From Vibrio barjaei (GTDB taxonomy: Bacteria; Pseudomonadota; Gammaproteobacteria; Enterobacterales; Vibrionaceae), in assembly GCF_001639065.2 (NCBI RefSeq), contig NZ_LQXO02000006.1, forward strand, positions 186,001-250,000: DNA of 64,000 bases, in the 5' to 3' direction. Below, piece by piece: positions 50,463-59,184 of the stretch; the first letter of the stretch is position 1; every line of letters begins with the position of its first letter. Position numbers and translations under genes: made by a program. The notes under the pieces are model-generated. The model was not told where the DNA came from and did no database searches. It saw only the letters and a program-made list of their open reading frames with translations.

Positions 50463-51401
50463 ATGTCGAGCGTTTTAAGTTCAGTAGATCAGCGTACCCA
50501 GTTAGTGGGAGAAAATAGATTAGAGCTGTTAATGTTTACGCTTAACAGCCGTCAAACGTTCGCTATCAACGTATTCAAAGTAAAGGAAGTGCTAAAGCTT
50601 CCTGCCTTAACTCAGCTTCCTGGCTCTCATTCCAGTATTCGCGGAGTGGCTTCTCTGCGTGGCGAGTCCGTTCCGGTGATTGATTTACGTCGTGCTATCG
50701 GCTTTCCGCCAGCAAAAGACGGTGGCGACCAAAACCTGATTATTACAGAGTACAATCGTTCCGTTCAGGGCTTTTTAGTTGGTGAAGTGAAGAATATCGT
50801 TAATACTGCTTGGACAGAGATTCAACCCCCGCCTCGTACAGTAGGTCGTGCAAACTACCTTACGGCGATCACCAAGGTTGAAGAAAATCAGCAAGTCAAT
50901 CTAGTTGAAATCATCGATGTTGAAAAAGTACTAGCAGAGATCATCGACTATGATGTGTCGATTTCTGAACATACCCTTGATCGCAGCTTATTGCCTCACT
51001 TGTCAGGTAAAAAAATCCTTATCGTTGATGATTCTTCCACGGCTCGTAATCAAGTGAAAGGTACATTGGATCAGCTTGGCGTCGAGATCATAGAGTGCTT
51101 TGATGGTGCGATGGCTTTCAACCTTCTCAAGCAGTGGTGTGATGAGGGCATTGATGTATGTAATGAATTATTGATGATGATTACAGACGCAGAAATGCCC
51201 GAAATGGACGGCTACAAGCTGACGCATGAAGTTAGAAGTGATCCTAGAATGCGAGATCTGTTTATTACTTTAAATACCTCGCTTAGTGGTAGCTTTAATG
51301 ATGCGATGGTAGAGAAAGTCGGCTGTGACCGTTTTATTTCTAAGTTTCAACCTGATTTACTAGTTGAAGTTGTGCAAGACCGTATGCGAGAGACATTGTA
51401 A
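50463..51401 (+). CDS. cheV: Chemotaxis coupling protein CheV
   Basis: A 312-residue hybrid of an N-terminal CheW-like domain (about 18-155) and a C-terminal receiver domain with phosphoacceptor Asp in MITDAEMPEMDGYKL. It couples chemoreceptors to CheA and can act as a phosphate sink. Start at ATG 50463 (AAGGA 6-10 nt upstream), not the in-frame GTG at 50442. Vibrios carry several CheV copies. Confidence 0.93.
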   Translation: MSSVLSSVDQRTQLVGENRLELLMFTLNSRQTFAINVFKVKEVLKLPALTQLPGSHSSIRGVASLRGESVPVIDLRRAIGFPPAKDGGDQNLIITEYNRSVQGFLVGEVKNIVNTAWTEIQPPPRTVGRANYLTAITKVEENQQVNLVEIIDVEKVLAEIIDYDVSISEHTLDRSLLPHLSGKKILIVDDSSTARNQVKGTLDQLGVEIIECFDGAMAFNLLKQWCDEGIDVCNELLMMITDAEMPEMDGYKLTHEVRSDPRMRDLFITLNTSLSGSFNDAMVEKVGCDRFISKFQPDLLVEVVQDRMRETL

Positions 51402-51528
51402 TTGTTTTGCATCGCAAAATAATTTACGCCGTACGTTAAAAATGAGCTATAATTTGGTTGTATTATGGTTAAAGACCATAAGAGTCATAAATACAGTTTA
51501 ACTACCAGCTAAAGGTTGTTCCATCAGA

Positions 51529-51630
51529 ATGATTTGGTTAACTTCTAAGGTCTTGATGACGTTAAGTTTACTCATTTTCAAGGAATGGAAAAAAAGACGT
51601 ACGGAAGCGGCAGTCGAAGCGGATCTATGA
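51529..51630 (+). CDS. Possible 33-residue membrane peptide
   Basis: Open frame of 33 codons beginning MIWLTSKVLMTLSLLIFKEW and followed by a strongly basic KKRR and an acidic end. A hydrophobic helix then a basic cluster would fit a membrane peptide. The best Shine-Dalgarno (AAAGG, about 13 nt upstream) is too far, but a terminator lies just after the stop. No family recognised. Confidence 0.4.
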   Translation: MIWLTSKVLMTLSLLIFKEWKKRRTEAAVEADL

Positions 51631-51644
51631 TTCAATACGATTTA

Positions 51645-51674
51645 AAAACGGGAGCAATAGCTCCCGTTTTTTCG
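51645..51674. terminator. Bidirectional terminator upstream of the dnaE2 stop
   Basis: Eleven-pair stem (51645-51655 with 51660-51670), 4-nt loop, T tracts on both strands. Confidence 0.88.
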
Positions 51675-51689
51675 TTTTATGATTTGCAA

Positions 51690-54600
51690 TCAGTGGAATT
51701 CTCTTGACTGTACCTTAAGAGCAGAAAGTTGGTCGGTCATATCGATCAAGCGTCCCGCTATTACGTGGATGACTTGCCCCTCACGCTCTAAAATCCCTTT
51801 CACCTTGAGGATCTTCGCGGTGAGGTACTGTTTTTTCTGAGCCCTTGCGGTGGCTTGCCAAACAACAACATTAATATTGCCGGTATCATCTTCGAGTGTA
51901 AAAAAGGTCACGCCTGCTGCGGTGCCTGGTGACTGTTTTCCTGTGACCGTACCCACTACGGTGACCAAAGATTTGTGTGGTTTCAGAGTAAGGTCACGCA
52001 TACGAGTAAAGCGTCCTAACTTGCCTGCTTGGTCTAAGAGAGTGATAGGGTGTTGATTGAGAGACACGTTCATCGCAGAGAAATCCTCTAACATATCTTC
52101 AATTGGCGATGGCTGGTGGGGGAGTGACGAGTCATCACTCTTCTCCGCTTTAAACAAGGGTAAATCCTGTAAATTATCCATCATCGCCCATCGTGTAGCG
52201 TAACGATGCCCTGATATGGCTTTTAGGGCATTAGCTGAGGCGAGTATTTCCAACTCACGACGATTCAGTCCAAGCTGTTTAATTTGCGTCGCTGTTGTGA
52301 AGCCCTCGAGAGGCCTGTGTTGTAGCAAACGTTGTATACTCGATTCACTGAGCCCATTAACTTGTCTAAAGCCAAGTTGTAGTACTAAGCCTTGTGGGGT
52401 AGGTCTTAAATAGTGGTGGTACTGCGAGTAGTTGACGCACACAGGGGCAATAGAAACATGATGTCGCTTAGCGTCTTGAAGCAGTTGTGATGAGCTGTAA
52501 AAGCCCATAGGCAGACTATTGAGTAATGCGGTATAAAAAGCATCAGGGTAATAGTGTTTAAGCCAAGCGCTGCAATAAGCAAGCACAGCAAAAGAGGCCG
52601 AATGACTTTCCGGAAAACCATACTCTCCGAATCCACATATTTGCTCAAATAGTCGCTCGGCAAATTCGGTCTCATAGCCTTTGGTTTGCATACCTTGAAT
52701 CAATTTAGAGCGAAACTTAAATAAATCGCCATTTTTCTTCCAAGCTGCCATGGCTCTGCGTAGTTGATCCGCTTCACCACCAGTGAACCCAGCCGCAACC
52801 ATCGCAAGTTTGATGACCTGTTCTTGAAAAATAGGCACCCCTAGAGTGCGAGACAAGACAGATTCGACTTCTTTGGAAGGATAAGAAATGGCTTCTTCTC
52901 CGTTTCTCCGTTTCAGAAAAGGATGAACCATATCTCCTTGTATCGGCCCGGGTCTCACAATGGCAATTTGAATGACCAAATCGTAATACGTAGCGGGCTT
53001 TAAACGTGGCAACATGCTCATTTGTGCTCGAGATTCGATTTGGAATACGCCAATAGTGTCGGCGCGTTGAATCATGGCATATACATTAGGATCATCTTGT
53101 CGGCGAGTGATGTCTGCAATGGTCAATGTTTGACCGTAGTGCTTATTGATCAGCTGAAAACATTTGCGGATTGCGGTTAGCATGCCCAACGCAAGGACAT
53201 CGACTTTGAGTAGACCAAGGCTTTCCAGATCATCCTTATCCCATTGAATGACAGTACGCTCAGCCATAGCGGCATTTTCTACTGGAACCAATTCATAAAG
53301 TGGCCCTGATGAAATGACAAATCCTCCCACATGTTGCGAGAGGTGCCGTGGAAACCCGATGATCTCATTGACGAGCTCAATAAACTGCTGACCTTTCAGT
53401 GAATCTGGCTTCAGTCCTAGCTCGACAAGTTGAGCTTGCCAGCCTTGAGTGCGATCACGGCGATTGATGTTTTTGATGAAATAGTCGAGTTGAGTGTCGC
53501 TAACCCCTAAGGCTTTACCTACATCACGCACAGCACTTTTAAAACGATAAGAGATAACGGTCGCCGCAAGGGCAGCACGCTCTCGTCCATACTTTTGATA
53601 GATGTACTGTATCACTTCCTCACGGCGCTCATGTTCAAAATCAACGTCGATATCGGGTGGCTCATTACGTTCTTTACTAATGAAACGTTCAAACAGGACC
53701 GAGATTTGTCTTGGGTCAACAGCGGTTATTTCTAAACAGTAACAGACGATAGAGTTCGCCGCTGAACCTCGTCCTTGGTAAAGAATGCCTTGTTGTTTGG
53801 CAAACATGACGATGTCATGAATAGTGAGAAAGAAAAACGGATAATTCAGCTCCTCAATCAAGGCTAATTCTTTATGAATGGTTTGCTCCACATGTGAAGA
53901 CAGTCCTTCAGGGAATCGCTGCTCTTTACCACGCTCGACCAACTCTCTGAGATATCCCATTGGTGTTTTTCCGTTAGGGATAAGCTCACTAGGGTATTCG
54001 TAACGAAGTTTGCTCAGCTTAAACTCACACAAGCTTGCAATATACACACTCTCGTTTAACCACTTTGAGCGATACAGTTTCTCTAATTTAGTCTTAGGTC
54101 TTAAGCTTCGTTCGGTATTAACCAGTAAGTGACTGCACACTTTTTCGATAGAGGTATTGAGTTTTATCGCGGTTAATGTGTGTTGTAGCGGAAGCCGGGT
54201 TGCGGTGTGCATCAGAACGCCACCACAAGCGGTAATTGGTAGTTGTAAATCGACAGACAGTGTCTCGCAATGTTGTATATAGCGATGTTCATTGGAGGTT
54301 AGGTGACGTTGTAAGCCAATCCAAAGACGCTGGTGGTGATACTGTACCAACCAGCGACCCCATCTCACATCAGACTCTTTGCCCGTCGGTAGCCATAGAA
54401 TAAGACAATGACGTAATGACATGATGTCCCATTCTGATAGTTGGTAATCGCCTTTCTCGCAGCGCCGTCTAGCATTCGTGATAATACGGCAGAGTTCAGC
54501 GTAGGCTTCCCGTGTTGGACTAAGCAAAATGAACTGACACTCATCATTGAGCCAAAACATGCTACCGACGATTTGTTTTAGCGAGAGACCATGCTGCTTA

Positions 54601-54761
54601 ATGGCGGTATGAGCCCGCACTACACCTGCGACGGAGCATTCATCCGTAATAGCAATAGCGGAATACTGTAAGAACTCTGCTTGCAATACTAGCTCTTCGG
54701 CATGAGAAGCACCGGTTAAAAACGAAAAGTTGCTTTGGCAAAATAATTCGGCGTATTTCAT
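51690..54761 (-). CDS. dnaE2: Error-prone DNA polymerase DnaE2
   Basis: The C-family polymerase of the SOS mutasome, 1023 residues from ATG 54761 (MKYAELFCQSNFSFLTGA, matching homologues); a longer frame begins at 54809 and would overlap imuB. PHP domain at the N-terminus (with diverged metal ligands), polymerase motif PDIDVDF, and a C-terminal OB-fold. It is the last gene of imuA-imuB-dnaE2. Confidence 0.94.
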   Translation of the reverse strand: MKYAELFCQSNFSFLTGASHAEELVLQAEFLQYSAIAITDECSVAGVVRAHTAIKQHGLSLKQIVGSMFWLNDECQFILLSPTREAYAELCRIITNARRRCEKGDYQLSEWDIMSLRHCLILWLPTGKESDVRWGRWLVQYHHQRLWIGLQRHLTSNEHRYIQHCETLSVDLQLPITACGGVLMHTATRLPLQHTLTAIKLNTSIEKVCSHLLVNTERSLRPKTKLEKLYRSKWLNESVYIASLCEFKLSKLRYEYPSELIPNGKTPMGYLRELVERGKEQRFPEGLSSHVEQTIHKELALIEELNYPFFFLTIHDIVMFAKQQGILYQGRGSAANSIVCYCLEITAVDPRQISVLFERFISKERNEPPDIDVDFEHERREEVIQYIYQKYGRERAALAATVISYRFKSAVRDVGKALGVSDTQLDYFIKNINRRDRTQGWQAQLVELGLKPDSLKGQQFIELVNEIIGFPRHLSQHVGGFVISSGPLYELVPVENAAMAERTVIQWDKDDLESLGLLKVDVLALGMLTAIRKCFQLINKHYGQTLTIADITRRQDDPNVYAMIQRADTIGVFQIESRAQMSMLPRLKPATYYDLVIQIAIVRPGPIQGDMVHPFLKRRNGEEAISYPSKEVESVLSRTLGVPIFQEQVIKLAMVAAGFTGGEADQLRRAMAAWKKNGDLFKFRSKLIQGMQTKGYETEFAERLFEQICGFGEYGFPESHSASFAVLAYCSAWLKHYYPDAFYTALLNSLPMGFYSSSQLLQDAKRHHVSIAPVCVNYSQYHHYLRPTPQGLVLQLGFRQVNGLSESSIQRLLQHRPLEGFTTATQIKQLGLNRRELEILASANALKAISGHRYATRWAMMDNLQDLPLFKAEKSDDSSLPHQPSPIEDMLEDFSAMNVSLNQHPITLLDQAGKLGRFTRMRDLTLKPHKSLVTVVGTVTGKQSPGTAAGVTFFTLEDDTGNINVVVWQATARAQKKQYLTAKILKVKGILEREGQVIHVIAGRLIDMTDQLSALKVQSREFH

Positions 54762-54781
54762 ATCTGTTTTACTTTTCCGGA

Positions 54782-56206
54782 CTAACTGAATAACCCATGA
54801 ATAAACCACTGTTTATCTTCGGTTCGAAACAACCACAACCATTGTCCTTGTTCGTTACGAGCAACGTAGTAATCACGCTTAATGTCATTACCATCCCACC
54901 AACCGCTGATGATTCTCTCAGGTCCTAAAATGACAGAAACACGCTGCTCCAATAAAGCTGGCTTAGGGTAGAGCAAGCTAGGACGAAGCTTTTTGAGTAA
55001 GTAGGCATTTACCTCGGTTTTATCATTGGCTGTTGGCATCATAGGTTGGGTGGCAAATTCAGGTCTTGGATCATCAGTGAGCTTGAGGGATGTGACTGCT
55101 TGTAAGCCAAGCTTGGCTTGTAAGGTCGATATGAGTTCAAGGCTAGTTTGACTTCCTTTCACACCGTCAAAGAGGTCGTGTTCATTCACCTGAGTTTCTT
55201 CAGCTCGAACGATAGAAAGCGTTAATCCATTTACGGGACCATCAAGCTGGATATTCTCCAAAGTTAACTTAGAAAGTGCTTGCCATTTCGTGGCAAGGTA
55301 ATCGCCTTGAGCGGAATGAAAAGTCACAGGCTTATCGCCATGATCTCGTTGATGTAACGTGAGCTGTAATTCAAACGCGACCTTGTCACGAAGCTTCAAA
55401 AATACCTCTAATTGCTTGAATAACCGCGTCAACGGCTTTTGTAGCCAGTCGATATTTTCAATATCAAACAGCAACTCCAGATATTGGCTAAAGTGTTCTG
55501 CAGGGTGATAAAACTCCACAGGATGCTTAAACTGGCCAGTCAGTCTTCCTACATAATTGACGAGATCGATATCAAAACGTTTTGCTATTTCAGGTAAAGG
55601 TAGTACTAGCAAATCGTCGATAGTCTGAATGCCGACTCGTTGCAATTTCTCTACTTGTTTATTAGGTAGCTCAGTACATGCTAAGGGGTAGCTAAGGATG
55701 GCGTGTTTCAGATGAGTGAGCTGTGGTTCAATCCAGTTTTTACCTTGTTTCGCCATTAACATTGCACTGAAAGGTGACTGGCCTGTAGAGTAATTCGTTT
55801 GAACCTCAAGATGGCTAAGGTGTGCGTATAGGGTCGACCAGTAATTGTCGATGCCATCATAGAGTGAAAGCATATTCGTTACTTTGATTAACAATCCATT
55901 AGGCGGAAATAGGCAAATATCAGAGGTGATCATATACAACCATTGAGCGATATCATTCAACCGGTTAGCTTCCATTTCTGGGTCGTATGGGTGTACTTGA
56001 AGATCCTGGCAAAGTGCGGCTGCACTACCAAGCCCCATTCCTAATTTAACACCTTGTTCAAGGGCATACTGGTTGGCTTGAATGACTTCATGGCGGCGAC
56101 CATCGACGATAGCAACAGCGACATCAGCATCATGGTTGCTGTCTTTATTATTAAATAGAGTGTCGAGTTGCAGAGTCGGGAAATGCAAATATAACCACAG
56201 TAACAT
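54782..56206 (-). CDS. imuB: ImuB, Y-family-like mutasome protein
   Basis: A 474-residue Y-family polymerase relative. The usual catalytic acidic residues appear missing: the N-terminal motif is LHFPTLQLD and the second region reads GLLIKVTNMLSLYDG. This fits ImuB as a non-catalytic hub that binds the clamp and DnaE2. It lies 20 nt before dnaE2 and 11 nt after imuA. Confidence 0.92.
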   Translation of the reverse strand: MLLWLYLHFPTLQLDTLFNNKDSNHDADVAVAIVDGRRHEVIQANQYALEQGVKLGMGLGSAAALCQDLQVHPYDPEMEANRLNDIAQWLYMITSDICLFPPNGLLIKVTNMLSLYDGIDNYWSTLYAHLSHLEVQTNYSTGQSPFSAMLMAKQGKNWIEPQLTHLKHAILSYPLACTELPNKQVEKLQRVGIQTIDDLLVLPLPEIAKRFDIDLVNYVGRLTGQFKHPVEFYHPAEHFSQYLELLFDIENIDWLQKPLTRLFKQLEVFLKLRDKVAFELQLTLHQRDHGDKPVTFHSAQGDYLATKWQALSKLTLENIQLDGPVNGLTLSIVRAEETQVNEHDLFDGVKGSQTSLELISTLQAKLGLQAVTSLKLTDDPRPEFATQPMMPTANDKTEVNAYLLKKLRPSLLYPKPALLEQRVSVILGPERIISGWWDGNDIKRDYYVARNEQGQWLWLFRTEDKQWFIHGLFS

Positions 56207-56217
56207 CGTTGTTCCAC

Positions 56218-56913
56218 TTATCCTTGTTGCTGCATTGGGAAAGGAATCACGGTAGAAGTATGAGGTTTTGTAGAAAGTGTTAACTCAGGCCAATAAGTGC
56301 TCATATCAATAACAAAACTGTCTCGAACAAAGCCGCCTTTACGTTTAGTGATAGAGATGGAAAGCCCTGTTTCATGAGGAGTCAAATTCAAACTCAAGGA
56401 GACGGGCAGTGAAAACACCTGTGATGCGGCACCGGACAAGGCTGGCTTAAATAAGAACTGTAAGCAGTGTCCGACTTCACTAGCTACTTGTAAGCGCTTT
56501 GCTTGATGGATTTCGAGTCCTTCTTGCCATAAACAGACACCACAACATGCGCCACTCTTTAAGCATTGCTCTGCTGCCCAGAGTGCGTGTTTTCCAGACT
56601 CAGGGTAAATCAGCAAGATCTTGGCAGGATCAATTCCTTGAGCGTATAGGTATTCCGCACATAGATAACCAGGTGGGTTGATGAACACCAGAAGTCGTTC
56701 TGTTGTTTGTGCTTGTGCGTAGGGCATCAATAGTCTCAGTTCACCGATACCAAGGGGTGATTGAATATCGATAACCCCAGAAGTTGGGAAGCCTCCACCT
56801 AAACGACGATCTAATTCAGCAAATCCTGTTGAATGACATTCACTGAAAGACTCGGCTCTTGCGCCTTTCCAAATCAATTGTTTACTTTGTAATTCGCTAA
56901 TCAATTCATGCAT
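56218..56913 (-). CDS. imuA: ImuA, RecA-like SOS mutasome protein
   Basis: A 231-residue RecA/SulA-like protein, start at ATG 56913 (MHELISELQSKQL); the frame extends 25 codons upstream through the LexA box and is not used. The segment FAELDRRLGGGFPTSGVIDI resembles the RecA N-terminal ATPase motif but the P-loop is degenerate. It is preceded by a near-perfect LexA box, so the whole cassette is SOS-controlled. Confidence 0.9.
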   Translation of the reverse strand: MHELISELQSKQLIWKGARAESFSECHSTGFAELDRRLGGGFPTSGVIDIQSPLGIGELRLLMPYAQAQTTERLLVFINPPGYLCAEYLYAQGIDPAKILLIYPESGKHALWAAEQCLKSGACCGVCLWQEGLEIHQAKRLQVASEVGHCLQFLFKPALSGAASQVFSLPVSLSLNLTPHETGLSISITKRKGGFVRDSFVIDMSTYWPELTLSTKPHTSTVIPFPMQQQG

Positions 56914-56922
56914 AATAAATAC

Positions 56923-56938
56923 CTGTATATATGTACAG
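56923..56938 (-). promoter_or_regulatory. LexA (SOS) box for imuA-imuB-dnaE2
   Basis: CTGT-N8-ACAG with an A/T alternating centre (one G). It differs from the E. coli 16-bp consensus core at a single position. It lies 9 nt upstream of the imuA ATG. Confidence 0.92.
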
Positions 56939-57009
56939 TATATAATAATTCTTAACGGCTGCAAGCCTTGTATAATCACGAGGTACACGAATATTAGGAG
57001 ACAGTTAAC

Positions 57010-57216
57010 ATAAACAAAGCATTAGCCGAATTTAGTGGTAACAAAAAACAGCAAAAAAGCAGTGTTCAGACTAGAGCAAATATTTTAATCTCAAAGGAAG
57101 ATTGCACCATCGTCGGTTCGGATAGGAGAAGTGGTCGTGTTCAAACAAAATCAAAAATACTCGTTGATTGTACAAGGAGGCGGCCAAAAAGGGGCGTTTG
57201 CTGCAGGTGTACTTGA
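57010..57216 (+). other. Open frame without a standard start, before the second patatin
   Basis: AGGAG (56996-57000) is followed 9 nt later by ATA, then a 68-codon open frame that reads INKALAEFSGNKKQQKSS onward and runs into the patatin gene in another frame. The first 40 or so codons do not look random. It could be a gene whose ATG was lost, or a non-canonical start. No family recognised. Confidence 0.35.
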
Positions 57217-58282
57217 TAAATTTATCGATGTGAATTTTGACCCATTCTCACTCTATATTGGCACATCGGCAGGGGCATTGAATGTCTCTTCTTTTGTCAC
57301 TAAGCAACGTGGTCTAGGGCTAGATTTTATTATGAATTACACCACTCGAGACCGATTTTTTGACTTCAATAAGTTCTTACAAAAACAGCAGCCAATGGAT
57401 TTGGACTGGGCGTTTGAGTTTGTAAACAGTGGTGAGTTTCCTTTGGATCTCGCTAAGGGTGAGCAGTACCTTGGTGAGGATAGAGTCGCACTCGCTTGTA
57501 TTACCGATGTCGAAGAGCTTAAAGATTACTACTATCCGATTTTTGCGGAGAATTGGTTTGATGTACTAAGAGCGACCTGCGCCATTCCAATGCTCTATTA
57601 TCATGACATTGAATTTGATGGTAAAAAATGGATCGATGGTGGTGTCTCTGCGACTATCCCAGTAGAAGAGTCTTATCGTCGCGGGATAAACAACATGGTG
57701 GTCATCAGTACCATTCCGCAGCCGAAACAGCAACATGCGGTGACTGCGTCAGTAAAAGATTCACTAGAGAAGTGGAAGAAAGAACTTGAAGCTGGGTTAG
57801 ATACTCACATCAACCACTTAAAAATCTCTGGTACTAAGGAAAAGTTGTCAGAGTTTCATAAGAACTTTTCCGAAAAATTAGAGAGCATTAAAGCGGATTA
57901 TCAACGGTTAACAGGACCTCGCTTGGAATCTTACCGAGAGCAGAACAAACTCAAAGCGGCCGAAAAACTTAAGTTATCCAATTGGATTCAAGACAAAGAA
58001 AAGCTTAGTCGACTGATCGACATTCAAAACAAGCGTGTACCTTTCAGTCGTAGCGGTACAAGTCATTTGGATATGTTGGTGTCTCACTATGCTAACCATG
58101 CGGAAGTGGAGCAGTTTCTGTTATCACCACCGGAGGATGTAAACCTATGGCACATTCAACCGAAACATGAATTATCGTCAAAAGGGTTGCTGAGCCAGAA
58201 AGACCAAATAATGGAAGATTATGAGCATGGTTTTGCAATGGCAGGAGAGTTTCTGTCTGAGCATCATAATGTGAGTCGCTGA
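57137..58282 (+). CDS. Patatin-like phospholipase (paralogue 2)
   Basis: A 381-residue patatin with GGGQKG, nucleophile Ser44 (GTSAG) and Asp167 (IDGGVS) intact. I start at GTG 57137 because AGGAGA lies 7 nt upstream; GTG 57131 is too close to it. It shares many segments with the gene at 47704 (for example VNFDPF/SNFDPF and GTSAGALN). A Lys/Glu-rich helical region follows the catalytic domain (about 205-290). The gene lies downstream of the SOS region but on the other strand. Confidence 0.9.
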   Translation: MFKQNQKYSLIVQGGGQKGAFAAGVLDKFIDVNFDPFSLYIGTSAGALNVSSFVTKQRGLGLDFIMNYTTRDRFFDFNKFLQKQQPMDLDWAFEFVNSGEFPLDLAKGEQYLGEDRVALACITDVEELKDYYYPIFAENWFDVLRATCAIPMLYYHDIEFDGKKWIDGGVSATIPVEESYRRGINNMVVISTIPQPKQQHAVTASVKDSLEKWKKELEAGLDTHINHLKISGTKEKLSEFHKNFSEKLESIKADYQRLTGPRLESYREQNKLKAAEKLKLSNWIQDKEKLSRLIDIQNKRVPFSRSGTSHLDMLVSHYANHAEVEQFLLSPPEDVNLWHIQPKHELSSKGLLSQKDQIMEDYEHGFAMAGEFLSEHHNVSR

Positions 58283-58298
58283 TGCAAATGGTGAATAC

Positions 58299-58329
58299 CC
58301 GTCATTCTCAGATCTACTGAGAATGACGG
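58299..58329. repeat. REP-like palindrome
   Basis: Perfect 13-bp arms (58299-58311 and 58317-58329) around a 5-nt loop, without a T tract, placed between two converging genes. The GTCATTCTCA / TGAGAATGAC arms resemble dispersed palindromes of gammaproteobacteria. It could also end transcription by Rho-dependent means. Confidence 0.6.
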
Positions 58330-58344
58330 ATTCCTGGAAAAATA

Positions 58345-59097
58345 TTAGCTAACCACTCGCTTTGGCTGAGCGTCAATGCACTGACCATTAACGTCGGTGA
58401 CACTAGGATCCATCAGGTGTAGATACAATGGCATAATATCTTTTGGTGTTTTTAGCGTATTGGCATCTTCTCCTGGATACGCTTTTTCACGCATACGAGT
58501 ACGTGTAGCACCAGGATTGATGGCATTGACTCGAATTTCAGTATCACTAAGTTCATCCGCTAAAATTTGCATCATGCCTTCTGTTGCGAACTTAGAAATC
58601 GCATAAGTGCCCCAGAAAGCACGACCTGAATGGCCAACGGTAGAGGAAGTGAAGATTACTCGTCCTGCCTCGGCTTTTTTCAGTGCAGGTAGCAAGGCTT
58701 GCGTCATCAGAAACTCAGATTTGACGTTAATTTGCATCACGTCGTTGAAGGTCTCTTCGTCAATTTGATCGAAAGGGCTTAATGTGCCCAAGACGCTGGC
58801 GTTGTGGAGAATGCCGTCGAGTTTTCCAAACTGTCCTTCAATCGTTTCCGCCATATCGATGTAATTCTGCTTCGTCGCACCCTTTAGATCTAAAGGGATG
58901 ATAGCGGGTTGTGGGTAGCCTGCATTCTCAATTTCGTCGTAGAGGTACTCTAAATTCTTAACGTTACGACCCAATAAAATGACTGTTGCGCCATGTTCGG
59001 CATAACTCAAAGCAGCTTGGCGACCAATGCCGGCACCAGCGCCTGTGACTAGAATAACTTTACCTTTTAGCGCCTCAGGAGCGGTTGAATATTCCAC
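58345..59097 (-). CDS. yciK: YciK-family short-chain oxidoreductase
   Basis: An SDR oxidoreductase, about 250 residues, with the GAGAGIG NAD(P) motif and catalytic Ser/Tyr-Lys (SSTVG; YAISK). The start is GTG 59097, with AAGGAAG 6 nt upstream; the open frame extends 20 codons further. It is divergent from sohB, near its place in E. coli. Confidence 0.9.
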   Translation of the reverse strand: MEYSTAPEALKGKVILVTGAGAGIGRQAALSYAEHGATVILLGRNVKNLEYLYDEIENAGYPQPAIIPLDLKGATKQNYIDMAETIEGQFGKLDGILHNASVLGTLSPFDQIDEETFNDVMQINVKSEFLMTQALLPALKKAEAGRVIFTSSTVGHSGRAFWGTYAISKFATEGMMQILADELSDTEIRVNAINPGATRTRMREKAYPGEDANTLKTPKDIMPLYLHLMDPSVTDVNGQCIDAQPKRVVS

Positions 59098-59184
59098 TGA
59101 ACACTTCCTTAGTTTTGAATAATTCTTGGTAATCGTGACAAGATGGTTACAATACACTAATTCGTCGTACAGGGGATTAACACA

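Noticed and set aside
57131..58282. GTG at 57131 as patatin start
   Set aside because: It lies 1 nt after AGGAGA, too close; GTG 57137 has proper spacing of 7 nt.
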